Positions 49,305-62,835 are shown, numbered from the stretch's first letter. The stretch is 64,000 nucleotides of DNA from Lepisosteus oculatus (GCF_040954835.1 NC_090703.1:22953444-23017443), one strand, 5' to 3'. Numbers and translations are program-made. Notes: generated from the sequence alone by a model not told the origin.

Positions 49305-50814
49305 GCAGAAACAAATCGCTGTAATGCCATAAATACAGGTTTTTAACTGATGTTCAGGGGGATGACAACAACAAAGCCTTTTCCCCAGCTGTTAGAAAAA
49401 AACTTGTTTTTTCCAAAAAACTTGTCTGACATTCATTTATATTTATAATATACTACATATAATATACTCTTCTTCTTCGTCGTCTTCTTATGATCATTAA
49501 TATTATTTGATTATTGTTGTTGAGAAGAAAGAAAGGTTTAATTTTTTTGAAAAAGTAAAAGGAAATGTTTACTATTAATTCCATTTGTATGTTTTGGCAA
49601 AACTCTGTGTTTAGTTTGATGCACTGCAGGAATGTTTAGTCATGGTTTCAGTGACCAAAACTAGATACTGATTGACATGCTTGGTTGATATAACAAAAGC
49701 CCAAGAATTACTGCTAATCAGGCTCTAAGAAATGACTGGATGGTGCAGATATTATATAGAAAGCTGCAATCAGTTCTCGATGTTCTGGTTGCTTTACTGT
49801 AGCAGATTATTTATTATAACCTGTCCATACACTGAGACATTCATCTTTAGTAACAAATCCTGCTGCTACTGTGGTTATGAATTCTTGTGCATAACAATGG
49901 AAAGTACTACATTTGAATATCTGGTAAGACAATCAGAATAACCATACTGTCTCTTTGAATGTGTGTTAATGACTTTAATATTGTCTGATGGCGCAGTGGT
50001 ATGGTAGCGCTGTCACTTCACAGCTCCACACTCTGTTCTTCCAAGTTCTCTCCACACTCCTTTGAGATTTCTCTAGGTGCTCCAGTATCCTGCCACAGTC
50101 CAAACACATCTTACCAGGGTGAACTGGTGCTCCTACAGACTGGTATCCTGTCCAGTGTGTGGTCTCACTTTTTGCCTCAACGCAACACTTTAAAAAACAA
50201 CTATTTTTTCAAATGGATGAAAGAATTTTAATATACCCAAAGGAGAAAGCAGCTTTAAAACAGAGATAGCAGACTACCACTCAATCTGAACTGTTAAAAA
50301 GCATGAGGAGGTGTATTCACTTTAGATTTTTTATCATTATGAAATAAATAATGCCATAGATCCCGCTGTATCTTTTTAATACAGGACTGTAGGGAGCCGG
50401 AGCATATCCCTGCAATCAATGAGTGTGAAGCAGGATAACTCCAGGTGGAACAACAGTCCATTGCACAGGACACACAGACACAAACACGCACACCAGGGAC
50501 AGTTTCTCCCACAAGCCAATACTTAACCTACCAGTATATCTTAAGACTGCGCAATGAAACTGGAGCATCCAAAGGAAACCCTTCATTTCCACAAAACTGA
50601 ACTCTCGGCCCCAGAGCTGCAAGGCAGCAATGTACTGTAGTAGTGCTAGTATTAGTAATTGTAGTTATAGTAACCGATCCAGGGAAAATAATCGTTTGAT
50701 CTATGAATAGACCTGTAGGTTTCTGAATGTAAACATTTTATGTCACAATGCCTTCACCCAGCTGTTAACTCTGTTTCAATTCAATGCTATTTTTATACAG
50801 AGTCCTTCCCTTCA

Positions 50815-51110
50815 CAACAGGTTACTACAGAGTGCTTTGCAGTTATTTGCACAGAGAGTCAGAACCTCTGTTTTTTATGTCTCATCCAAAGGACGGCACC
50901 TTTTTACAGTACAGTGTCCCCATCACTATACTGGGGCATTAATACTCACATACGCCGCACGGTGAGCACCCACTACTGGCCCCACTAACACCTCCTCCAG
51001 CAGCAACTTTAGTTTTCCCAGGTGATCTCTCATCCAGGTACTGACCAGGCTCACACCTGCTTATATTCAATGGGCTGCCAGATGTGAGTTTCAAGGTGAT
51101 ATAACTGCTG
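50815..51110 (-). repeat. 5S-derived SINE, unit B inverted copy
   Basis: Reverse-orientation paralogue of 33309-33605, with the same truncation, on the 5'-to-3' downstream side of the tRNA-Leu-like sequence. Confidence 0.8.
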
Positions 51111-51123
51111 GAGAAAGTGTAGC

Positions 51124-51236
51124 TGTCAAGAGTGGGATTTGAACCCACATCTCCATTCAGAGACCAGAACACCCAAGTGAATTGGAAAGACACGAGTCCT
51201 TGAGTCTGGTACCTTATACCACTCGGCCATACTGAA
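51124..51236 (-). tRNA. tRNA-Leu(CAA)-like with intron, inverted copy
   Basis: Paralogue of 33183-33295 in the inverted part of unit B. Here the D-arm reads ggccgagtgg, closer to canonical tRNA-Leu, and the intron, CAA anticodon, long variable arm and T-arm are kept. The acceptor stem (ttcagta against tcttgac) still has two mismatches. It could be a weak gene or a pseudogene. Confidence 0.6.
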
Positions 51237-51985
51237 AAGGGAAGACTTCTCAGGATGAAGAAAAGTTGAATTGAAGAATACTTAATCTATCTACTGTATA
51301 AACAAATTAAGTGGTACTTCACAAAATCTCCATCAACAAACTTGCACACACACCATAATCCCTGATTTGGGCATTTACGGAAAATCTAATTTAAGATATT
51401 ACTAAGAGATACTGTACTACAGTCCTACCCTTGAAGGACATATTACCAGACTGTGGAAGATCTCTGTGCATGTACTAAGAAGACTCTGATTTTGGTGAAA
51501 GTTGAAATAGCTTATTAAGTGCTGAATTTGCATACACATTTATTCAGCAAAGTGCTACCCCCATAACACTCCATTACCTGTTCACATAAATTCACCTGTT
51601 CCCCAAAAGAAAAATTCTAAGATTAAAACTCCAAGCTTTATTGCTTTATTTAAAAAAAAAAACAGAGAAAGCAAAACATTCTTGTTCCAACAGTAAATCT
51701 TAGTATTTGAGTTTTGTGTAGACGTGCAATGTGCAAAGCCGAAGCATGAGATGAAATTGGATGTACCAGTTTACTGACTAATTTTATTTAAAAAATAGAT
51801 CAAATAACTAAAAATGTAGAGGAGTGTATTGGTAAGCACTTATTAGTAAATTTGGTTTTGTATTATTGTAGCTATAAAATATTTGTTTTGAAATTGTTTA
51901 ATTGTTATGTTTCTTTGTATATATATAAAAAACAACTTTGTGAAGTGAACTGAACTTTTGCATTTTTTTAAATATATTTTGTATC

Positions 51986-52433
51986 TGTCACGATCACTAC
52001 TCCTCCTCTAAAGGGCGCTCCAGCCCTTTCTTGTTCTGCCCTATTACCTGCACTTGTTTCCTATTTCCGTTCCCCCGTAAATGCCAGACGTAGACGTCAC
52101 TCGGGGTTCGTCATTGAATTCCGCTTCGTGAGAGCCCGGGGTCCTGCTGCATCTGGCTCCGTTATGTTTTTAAACCTTCTGTTCCTGATTCCCCGCCCCG
52201 CCGGTCCCGACCCGGTTCATGGTTTTATTCCCTGGATGGATCCCCTGGCCTTTAACTCTACCTTCTGTCTTGGATAACCCGTTTGGATTTTCTCATGGAG
52301 TGTTTGCCCCGGATTCACTCTCCATGGACACCTGCACCCCTTGGACATGGCTGCATGACTTTTTCCTAGCGTTTCCTCACTCCCTTCCCGATCGTGTCGT
52401 CTGCATAGGGCCCAGAAAGAACTGTTCGTGACA
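51986..52433 (+). mobile_element. Solo LTR, unit B
   Basis: Begins tgtcacgatcac and ends gttcgtgaca, flanked by the 5-bp duplication gtatc (51981-51985 and 52434-52438). It is more GC-rich than its surroundings. Unit A has the intact target (ttttgtatctgtgcttattcc near 35380). The same family occurs inverted at 60082-60560. TG...CA ends and 5-bp duplications fit an LTR retrotransposon. Confidence 0.85.
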
Positions 52434-52438
52434 GTATC

Positions 52439-53789
52439 TGTGCTTATTCCATGAAAAAACAAGCTACACAAGGAAAGGCCCAAACTGTATATCCTTTGTT
52501 TTACCACTGTTTTCATCAATGCATGAACATCTGACCACATTACATCTTGCCTGTAGACAAAGTTAGCAGCTGATGTTTGCTCATTGGCCTTGCTCATCAT
52601 TCTTGTATGGATCTGTCTCTTACCTTAGTGTCTGACAGTGGGAGACAACTCACATCTTCTGCTGTAATACAGGAGCTGGCTAGACCATACACATAGCTCA
52701 TACTAGTCAACAAATGTCCTATTCTACATAAGGGCAGCCTGGAAATTTACAGGCCATGTAGGAACTACATTGAAGTTAAAAAGCACAGAATTCAGGCTTG
52801 CTACCTAGACTGTGCTTGTTCTTTGCATAATAATCAAACACTATAAAGGCAGACTGCCAATGTACCCAAAACACACCATCAGTATTTGGTGATAAGTTTA
52901 AATTATAAATCATAAGAAATAATAAAAAATAGGTAATTATTGCACAGTGGTTTTATTCTAAACAGCCAAAAAAGCAGTTATTCCAAAATGTCCTCAATCA
53001 AATGTGTTTATAAACATTTAAGTCTCTTGTGCAAAAAAACTCTTATACTTCCCATTATACATTTAAATACATGTATAAAATGTGTACGTGTTACAATACT
53101 TGTAAATGTTACAATATGAATGTGAAACCACAGCTTTTACAAAATCCCTATTTATTCAGACAATTCACTTAATTATTGAAACTTTTGTTGTAGTACACAT
53201 ATATGAAGAAAATTAAATTGTTGCTTTCCAAATTAATAGGATATATATTTTAATCCCACAATCCATAAAAAAACACATGGTTAGTTTGTATTACAAAATA
53301 CAACGAGGATTAGTTTTCTTTAAAAAAGATATCCAGAGCGTTGTTTCTACATAAAGAACAAAAACATATTATATAAAGCAGTTTATTTTCTTAAGATTAT
53401 GGAAAATTAACATCTTCCAGTAATCCACAACAAACATTTTTCTTTTACTGTTAAAGAGATACAGCAGTTAAGGCACATCGTCACATACTTCAATCATACA
53501 ATGACTTTACAGATAATGAAATTGAAGAATATCTATAAATCGAACACCAGTTGACAAGTAAATTTCATCTAAATAAACAAATGTTTGCTAAGATAAATTA
53601 TAATACAAAATCATTTTTTTTTAATTCAAGGGTCTGATATATACTGTACTGTAGTAAGAATGACAAAAGAAAGCAAGCACTTAACATAAAAACAAATTTA
53701 ACAAAGATGAAAGTGGATATGATGAAACTGGATAAATCGATATGTACTCTCAGAAATGCTTGTACATTTCCTTTTTTCTTCATATCAGA
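52439..53789. other. Unit B right end and B/C junction, no gene recognised
   Basis: AT-rich and collinear with unit A 35390-36680. At about 53730 it passes directly into the region downstream of copy 3, so this bridge is the tandem duplication junction. Confidence 0.6.
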
Positions 53790-56700
53790 CTAGACACTGT
53801 TTATTCCTTTTACGTTTAATTTTAAAACTTGCTTCAAAAGTATATCTACTTCTTGCTGTCTGCCTTTCCTTTCCAGTTTGACTGCTTGATTAAGTAGAGC
53901 TTTACGCACATGTATAAGGGTTTTTTCATTGACCTTTTCAGATTCCTGATCGGAAGAGGCCTGCATACTCCATTTATTTGAGTGGCTGCAATCACTATTG
54001 GAATCGTCTTTAAGAGTTAACAATTTGCTGGGGAGATCACGGACCATGCAGCCCCCTTCACATCTTATCTGATCATTCTCATTACTGGCTCCCTTTGCCA
54101 TTAGGGTTCCTTCTACAGTTCTCAGCTGAGGAGATCCTGCTTCAGGATTTTTCTCTTTTTTCTCATCTGTGTTTCCTGCTTTTTGTTCATTGGCTTCCAG
54201 GTCTTTTCCATTGCTGTGACTGACTGAGGCACTTTCAAAGGGCACAGGCATCCAGTCCACACCATCAGGAAACAGTGGTGGCACATAAGCTTTGCTTGAC
54301 ACATCAGCCTCTGTTGGTTCATTAAGGTATTGAAGGATCTGAAAAAAGCTGTCTTCTCCATAATCTGTGGCCTGTTCCTGTACCTCTTTATCTGTAGACT
54401 GTATAGGAGATGTTCCTCCACCACTAGTCACATTGGCATTCTCAGAAACCATATGGCTTTCTAATAAAGCTACTATTGTGCTAAAGTTGTGGTCCAGGTC
54501 ATCATTTTCTAAGTATGAATTCAAAAATGGATCATTTTCATTCATACAGACAGGGAATGGATCATTCAGTAGGTCATCCAATAAAAGAGAGGCCCTCTTC
54601 TCTCCTGACAATTCAGGTTCTTCAAAGTTAACAGTAGGTTGTATGTGGCTTTCAGTTCTCTTTACCTTGTCAGAAGGTAGACTGTGTTCAGTGGGATTTA
54701 GTTCTCCTGTACATTCTTCATAAAAGTGCAATTTCCTTGCATACTGGGTTGTCATCTCTTTCTGTCCAGCTATATTTTCAAAGAATACAGGGCTTTTAGC
54801 ACATGGAGAAATGGTCAATGCAGCTCTGCCTTCACTGCATGGCTTGTCCTGTAAAGAAACAGCTTCAGTTTCATTAGAAGGTGATTTATTGTTACTGTCT
54901 ATTAGAGATGACATTGAACTTGAAGTCCTAGAATAATTACACAGTATAGGAAATTGTACTGGTGTGTGATGACCTGACTGGTCAGACAGCATAGACACAT
55001 CATTTGTTCCTGTAGTATTGCCATTTTGGACAACAGGTTTAATGGAGTCAGTTTCTAACACTTTTGTTAGATTTGTTTTCTCACAGTCCTCAGCACCAAG
55101 CCTTTTTGATTGTTGGGCTGGAGTGGATGTCATAATTAAATCAGAATCTGGCACATTGAAGGAGAAATGGGTGGCTTTTTGAAATTCCAGATTAGTTGCA
55201 ATTTCACTACCTGTTTCTACACTTTCATCACTCCTATCAACAGCAGATGGCTCATCCCCAGTTAAGTCAACAATTGCAAAGACATTGTTTCTGTCTTTGT
55301 TAATGGATTTTGTGGTCAGTTTGTGCCCAGTATGAAAATTGTCTTCATTAATGGAGAGATCTTTTTGACTCATGGTAGCACTGTGGACGTGAGCTGAAAC
55401 TTTGCATTTTTTCTCACGTTTGGTACCTTGTTGAGAATCTCTCAATTCTGCATCTTCCATGAGATCTGAGTCACTGTCACTGGAGTAAGAAGATCTTTCT
55501 CTCTCTGTTGTTTTTTTCTTGTTTGTACCCAACCCTGTTTTGTGACAAAAGAAGTGCAGTTCTGCTTTCTTTTGCTCCTGGGGTTTTTGCACTTGAAGTT
55601 GATCTGTTTTCTGTAGTGATTCTTTGTTAAAATCATTTTCCCTGGAGGCTGAGAAAAAGAAGTTGTGATCCGAAATCCCAAACATTTTCAGGCTGTGCAG
55701 GTAAGCTAAATGATCACCCAAGGTTTTGTCTGTCTCTTGACGATCACAGTGCAGGGTCTGGAAGAGACGTTGTATGGAAGAAGATTTTGTGTCCCCTAAT
55801 GTAAAACACTGTTTCATGTCTTGTTTGTTGAAATACTTGATAAAATTCCCATTCTCACCCATTGCCTGTCTGAACAGTGAGTTTTTGAAAATCTGACTGT
55901 GGTATTTTTTTTCCTCGATCGTCCCACAGGTAATCAGTCTGTAAACTATCACATCTTTCTGCTGTCCAATTCTGTACATTCTGTCTAAAACCTGACTGTC
56001 TGTGGCAGGATTCCAGGAGGGATCAACAATGACCACCCGATTGGCAGCTGTTAGTTTGAACCCTACTCCTTCTACTTTAGTTGTCAGTAAGAAGACTGTA
56101 TACTGGCTATGTGTCTGAAACAACGTGACACGATGGTGACGCTGGGCAGCAGAAAATACTGTCCCATCTACTCGCAACAAATTAAATTCTCTTTCTTCCA
56201 AAATGCGCTCAATAATATCCAGCATTTTTACAGACTGAGAGAAGACAAGAACTCGATTACCCTCCTCTCTGAGCCTTTCAAGTAAAGGCACAAGGAATGC
56301 TATCTTTCCTGATTCTTGAATAAGATTCTCACTTGGAAGCTGGAACATGTTATTCTCATCAAAGTCCTCGATAAATTCGCTACGTGAAAGATTTAAACCC
56401 AACTCATCCCAGTCAAGCAACTCACTGTATTCTCTGACAGTAAGCAATCTAGGATGATTACAGATTTTCATCAGACTATCGCTGTCAGTTAACTTTAAGT
56501 CAGCAAGACATCTAGTAGAAATGAACTTTTGGTACAGTCTCTCTTGTAAGGGGCTGAGATAAACCCACACCACAAGATCATTCTTCTTGGACATCTGGGC
56601 CATCTTGACAGAATCAGTAGCAACCTGATTTTCTTTGTCTGGCTCTTGCTCTTTGCTTTCTCTCTGAATGTCTTCTTTTGTTCTCCTAAGGTAGTAGGGC

Positions 56701-57492
56701 TTTATCACTTCTGTCAAGCTCTCTGATGTCTTCAGACCCAGTGCTTTCTCGGAGGGACTGGCATGCTTCTCCCTTCCTCTCATTATTGGATTCTCGTACA
56801 ACTTTTTAAAGCTTGGGTACGTACCAAGGAGACTTCCCTGGCAGGTGAGGTGAAACAAAGACCACAGCTCTTGGAGGTTGTTCTGTACTGGTGCACTAGA
56901 GAGCAGAAACCGATTCTTTGCTGGGATCACATCTGCTGCTTTAAAGCTCTTGCTAGATCGGTTTTTGATCTCGTGAGCTTCATCAAAAATCACACAGTCC
57001 CAAACAAATGCTTCTTCGTTATTGGTGGAGAATGTCTGCAAGTTAGTAAGTAACATTTTGTATGTGATTAGGAGCACACCTCCTGTTTGCTTCACTTCGT
57101 TCAAATTCCTTACTCGATCTTTGTTTGTGGTATAAAAGGTAAAGACATTTATATCCGGTGTCCATTTTGTTAACTCTTCAATCCAGTTCTCCAGCAGGCT
57201 GACGGGCATCACAAGCAGGACAGATTTAATCTGCTTCATGTTTTTCAATCCGGCCAAAAACATAACAATCTGGACAGTTTTTCCCAAACCGGGGTCATCA
57301 GCTAAAATCACACCTTTTTTATTTTTTTTGTATGCTTCATAAAGGAAAGCCAGTCCTTTTTTCTGATGCTCATACATTTTGTCAAATAATGATTTAGGTA
57401 GTAAAAATCCACTATTGAGGACATCCACTGACTGCTCCTGGGCTGCCTCTTCCAGCAGTTCCCTGCTCTGTTTCCGCTCCATGTTATTTGAC
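53790..57492 (-). CDS. ERCC6L-like (PICH) SNF2 DNA translocase, copy 3
   Basis: An intact frame of 1230 codons from the ATG at 57482. The exon appears to start at 57492 after an acceptor (tttcctctatag), as in copy 1. Domain order is the same: DDPGLGKT, DEAH, SSAPVQNNLQELWSL, second RecA domain, DRMYRIGQ, GISDHNFFFS, AIVDLTGDE and the C-terminal TPR-like helices. Differences from copy 1 are scattered. The most notable is motif V, TKVEGVGFKLTAANRVV, where copy 1 has VGGVGFN: a Gly-to-Glu and an Asn-to-Lys change in a segment that contacts DNA and couples ATP hydrolysis in SNF2 proteins. Activity may be altered. Whether it is expressed cannot be told. No N-terminal TPR exon was found upstream within the unit. 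Confidence 0.92.
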
Positions 57493-58003
57493 CTATAGAG
57501 GAAAATGAACAATTTCCATGAGGAAAATGAGCAATTTCCCAACTGCCTCACTATGAACTAAGGATGCAAAATAAATTTTATTTTCTTCACCACAGCTCAT
57601 CATTTCCAGTCTCTGGCATTTATGGCTGGTTAGTTTCTGAAATGACAGATTCTGAGATTGCACACAGTTTTGTGGTGGTTAAGGGATCAGTTTTGGGTCT
57701 GCCCTGATAAGTCTGAGTCTGATGTGATAAGTATGATTGCAGTGCTGGAAGATCTGCTGAAACAGATGGAAGTACTGTAGCTGAAAAGAAATATGATAGC
57801 AGATAACAGATAGCAGGAGGCCAAAATAAGTCTGTTAATGCTTAATTACCCCTCTTTGGGTTAAAAGTGACCCACTGAAATCCTTACTAATTGACTTTCA
57901 AGTCAAGGATGGATAGGTGACCTACAGGCTCTGGGTAGTCCTGTTTTATAGGTGCTTTCATGGATGCATTTTTATGGGTGTTTCTATTTTATGGGTATAT
58001 AGG

Positions 58004-58692
58004 CAGGGCCGTCTCAAACGAGAGTGCAAAGGGGGTGGACGTCCAGGGCCATGTGCTTTGGGGGGCCCAGAGCCAGCAAGCCCCAATCCCACTTCACACA
58101 GTCGCATAGAAATATAAATACATTCATGTTTAAATATTTTAATAAAGCGACACACACATTTATTTTAACTCAAGATTAAATCTAAAGTTAGTGGGAGAGC
58201 AGATGTTTTATTCAGAACTGGAGGCGTGTCCCGTACATCATCTGCCATCAGTTGCCAGCTAAAAGTGATTACATCAGAACTAAACTAGCTTGGGAAAAAG
58301 TTTAGAAAAACTGGCGAGCACAAGCAGAGATAGGGAAAAATTCAGAAAATACTGTAGTGGGTGCAAGAAAAGAAAAAGGAAGCAGAAAAGGAAGGATGCA
58401 AATGTGTCACTTAAAAGGGTCTTTGGAAAGGTTCACTCTAAAAACCAGGAGCAAAGAAGAAACGGACATGGGTGGTGATCTCGACCACGACAAGGATGCT
58501 AGCATTGAGACACCTGAAGGCACCGATAGCATTAGCGACAACGGCGATTAGTAATTGTGTTCTGTTCAGTATGTCTGTTAGCGCAGGCCAGCCAGGTAGC
58601 TATTTCATCACCTAAACACTGCTCTTCGCCGCCACCACTACACACAAGAACCCCCCCACCCTGGGGCCTGCCCACCCCTTGAGACGGCCCTG
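58004..58692. mobile_element. hAT-like non-autonomous element, unit C copy
   Basis: Ends cagggccgtctcaaacg and gagacggccctg with a perfect 8-bp target duplication, tatatagg, at 57996-58003 and 58693-58700. This best-preserved copy fixes the element borders in the other two units. Confidence 0.88.
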
Positions 58693-58700
58693 TATATAGG

Positions 58701-61700
58701 TGAGATTTTTTTGGATAGCCTTTCCTTGCAATATCTATATAGCATATAATGTGTTTAATTTAGCAATATTATATATATATATTTAATCAAGAAGATGTTT
58801 TTCTTATAGTTGTTTATCATACAAGTAAATAAACAGTTTTATCATTGTTCCATTTTAAATCCCACAAAAACTTATTAATAAACATTTTTTTAAATGGCTC
58901 TAAGGCCCAATCTAAATTTATTGAAAAAGTAATGTTTGGAATCCAATTTAATTCATGTTGTTAGTGGCAATAACACCAACATATCAAATAAATGTATGTA
59001 ACAAATTCGATGTGGTAATGATTTATGAGCTGTTTTTATTTTAAATTAAGGTTCGGTATTCTACAATCTGCTTTTCTTCCATTAATGTTTTCACACAGTA
59101 ATACCTATACTAGCTCCAGTCCTGAACATATGAACATAAGAAAGGTTACCAATGAAAGTAGCCTATTTTGTCCATCTGACACTTTGGGTAGCTAAAAACA
59201 AATTTATGCAAGGATCTCCACCACTGTCATGAATAAGGTAGCTTGTTCCATATTCCCACAGCCCCAACTGGGTCATTTGAGTGACCAGTGTGTGTGCAGG
59301 TTTTCCTTTAAGCTCAATTTTTCACAACAAAATTGAACTGATTATTGGCTTAATTGGAGAACAGTTAAGTCAGTAGTTCTTAAGGTAACCACCTGATTTA
59401 AAGACACTTATAAATTGTACTGTACTGCAGGCCTCAAAGACTGGAGCTGGGAGTTCCTGCACTAGATTTTGTAATCAAACAGTAGCTTTCTCCACTTAAA
59501 TTTGGTTAATCAGAGATATCCTTAAAAATAGTAATCATAATAATCAGCATTTTATATGTTGCTATAGACAAATTTACAACACCAAGGGAATGTTAACATT
59601 CTAAATCACAGGAAAATGGACTTGGATCCAGATTGTCCCATCATTTAGGCTTGTAACATTGAAATGTACCTGTTCTGGTGTCAAACACATTGCAGTTACT
59701 ATGAGTAGCCATTATTACCACCTTCTGTAGTTCCAACATGTACTAAATGACAAAAATAGTATGAAGATGCTTCCTACCTCAGTGAAATTTTAAATGCAGG
59801 AATTCAACACCAGCAATTCTAACTCAGTGCTACTTTTTATCCATATGGTGGCAATAGAGACCTGCAAAACACGGTAAAGCAAAAAATATTTTCACGACAC
59901 CAACAAATCTTTTTCCAATGTACCCTAATCTCCTTTTTCAGCTCTTCTCTCTGAAGGTAATTTGGTTTTACAGAGGGGATCATTTAAATGAAAGTCAATA
60001 GCACCGCAAATGTAAATGATGCCATTACTGAGGAAACATAGTGATTTTTTGTTATGGACAGGAATTTGCTTCTAATTGCAGTGTAACGAACAGTTCTTTC
60101 CGGACCCTATGCGGACGACACAATCTGAAGAAGTGGGGAAACACTGGGAAAACGTCATGCAGGAATACGGGGCTGAAGACAGGGGGCGTGTCCAAGGTGC
60201 GCTGGTGCACGGGGGAGGTGTGGCCGAGGCGAACAATGCAAAAGAGTAGTCCTTAGAGAAAATCCAAAACACAAGGGTTAGTCCAAAACCAGGAGATCCA
60301 TCAGAACGCGGAATTAAAACACGAAGGACGGGTCGGAACAGGCGGACAGGGAACCGGAACGGGAACCGAGATTAAACATAAACGGGACCAGGCGCTTCCA
60401 GGTCCCGGACTCGCACGATACGGAAATCAGATGCAGAGCCCAGATGAGCGACAGCGTCTGGCTTTTAAGGTGGGCTGGGAATAGGAAACAGGTGCACAGA
60501 ATAAAGTCTCAAGTTAAAGGGCTGGAGCACCCTTAAGGAGGGGGGACTATAATCGTGACATGTAGTTTCAGAGAGGTTAAAATGACTCTTTTGCCTGAAA
60601 CAAGAAATTCCTTGGAATTTGATTGAGAGACTACTAAATATTTACTCATTTGTTAATGCATGTATTTATGGCTGATAGCATTACAAAAAACTTTCATTTA
60701 TAGTATATGCAGATTATTGTCTCTGTAATTCCCAGGAACTGTGCAATGCACACTCCTCGAACATATGACAACCCAGTGAAATACAATTAAATAGTTGATT
60801 GTTTTACTAAAACAAGTCCAGACTGAGCATTTGAGTGCTCAATGAGTTTTCTTATTTTCAAAACAAAATCAACTTGTCTACATATTTAAAACAAGTAGTA
60901 AACATTAGTCATCTTAAAATGAGAAAAAGTTGTATTTAATGTGAAAAAAATTAAGAAAAGTCACAGTAAACTAAAAAAAAAACATCTAAAGTAGAGTAGA
61001 CTTTAGTAGTACTTTACAATGTTAGTTTCTAAAAGTCTGTATGTACTGTATATTTATTAGGTCATTTTGATTCTTTCATACGGTTTCTTGTGCATGTGAA
61101 AATAAACCATTATGTCTAAGCTGCTTGTACAGTGTGAAGAAGGTGGCAAATTGTGTTGATGGTTTAAATGTCATAATTAATTTAGTATTAAGCCAAAGGA
61201 AATGATAACCTTACCCTGCAAATGAGTGCTACAGTATAACAATCTGTTGTGTGGTAAGGATTTGTTCAGAATGAAATTTGAACATCAGCCACAGTAAGAG
61301 TTTCTTTACATTTTACACATGCTGAAAATCATTTTATTCAAATTTTTTCTCTGCTTTTTTTTAAAAATCAGGTAAATTCTTAAAGTGGAAGTGGATTTTA
61401 AAGTTAAAGTGGAATTGTGACTTTCCATTTGATGCTGAGCCTCTTGTACCAGAGTTTACAAATGCTACTAATGAACATAAAAACTACTGAAAATGCCTCT
61501 GTACATTTTCTTTGGTAAGATTATCATAGTTTCTTTGTCTCAGTTCTCTGCTTACACTCATTGACAGGTATCATGTACTTATTGCGATTTTCTCTGTACT
61601 TTCTTAAACAAGTGAAACTGCATTATAATGTAGAGACATACTTTTAAAACATGTGATCTTAATGCCCTAACAATATTTTAAAATATTTTCTGTCAATGCT

Positions 61701-62835
61701 GACTTAATTATTAGCGTCAAATCAGAAATGTCTTACGTACATGGACTTCTGATGAAGAGCAAGCTGTTTGTGAAACACACATTAAAGTGATGCAGCAACA
61801 TATATAAATGTATACATTTGTACATATACACATTTACTAGAAATTATCAAGAGATTTGGTAGGTTGGCAGTTGTTGCACAGCTTACTGAAATTGTGTTTA
61901 GTTCAGGTTTAGTGCAATGAAATGTTTAGAAACCCAGAAACACGGATTTGTCATTACATATTAAAGTGAAAAAAACACAGGCTGAAAATGGAATGGAATA
62001 CAATATTCTCTGTGATTAAAATGAAAAACAGGTTCAGGAATTTCTTAATAAAATCTCATATTCAAATGATAAATTTGTTATACTTACATTCAAGATGCAG
62101 CTCCTGCAGCTTCTAATACTGTTGACAGACCTTGTATCATGTCATGAAGGTATTTTTATTTGTTAAAAGCATTTATGTCTTTTAGCACCTCCCTTCAGAT
62201 CTATATATAAATGCTGATTGGACAATACGTTTTTAAAAATAAATACCAGGATGTTTACAAGAGAATGGTGAATTTAAGAGAGGCTTGGGGGATAATTTAG
62301 GGATTTTCTTTTGCATGTTCCGCCGTTAAACATAAAAAAGCATTTGATCCACATTTCTAACTTTTAGCTGCATAATTCAAATAATAAAGGAATCTTTACA
62401 ATAATTATTCTGAAGTCAAACTTTTGGTTTAGTAACAGCAACCAAGTATGTTTGAAAACCTTCTACTAATTATATAGAATAATGTTGTATTCTAGATTTG
62501 AAATAATATAGTCACTCACAAATATCTTTTTATTGGTGGTGGCTATCAACCAGGTTTCTGGTTTATTAATGTAAAATTCGATTTTTTCTTGTTTTGATAT
62601 TTTGCTTTGTCTAGAGCATTTTTAATGGTATTTCAATAATTTGATATGAACTCTGTGAATATAAAGTTGAATAAAGGCATCCTGAGATTTTTAATGCATT
62701 TTTGTCAGTTTATTTTATTGGGGGTTTAAGAAACTTAATCAGTTATGATATTTTATTAATGCTATTTTTGTTATCATTCTTGCATGGTATTTACCATATG
62801 AAGTGTTAACACATGTTGGTGCAAAAACACTATGT
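58701..62835. other. Unit C intergenic DNA, no gene recognised
   Basis: Collinear with 25300-28780 (unit A) and with parts of 45360-47800 (unit B), interrupted by the solo LTR at 60082-60560. No coding region recognised. Confidence 0.55.
60082..60560 (-). mobile_element. Solo LTR, unit C
   Basis: Same family as 51986-52433 in opposite orientation: tgtaacgaacagttctttcc on the left and aatcgtgaca on the right. Flanked by tgcag (60077-60081) and tgtag (60561-60565). The unit A target reads attgtagattcagagagg (near 26355), so the insertion is unit C-specific. Confidence 0.85.

Larger units (their letters stand above)
49305..51545 (-). other. Inverted segment in unit B relative to unit A
   Basis: This 2.2-kb stretch is the reverse complement of unit A about 32885-34985. 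For example 49310 cgctgtaatgccataaatac corresponds to the opposite strand at 34955-34975, and 51180-51240 to 33180-33240. Sequence to the right (51550 onward) is collinear again with 34975 onward. The left join falls at unit A position about 30140, so 2.7 kb was also lost. Confidence 0.85.
40703..53730. repeat. Segmental duplication unit B
   Basis: About 13 kb carrying the ERCC6L-like pseudogene. It is collinear with unit A except for a deletion and an inversion (about 49305-51545), a Penelope-like insertion (45683-46297) and a solo LTR (51986-52433). It meets unit C without a spacer near 53730. Confidence 0.85.
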
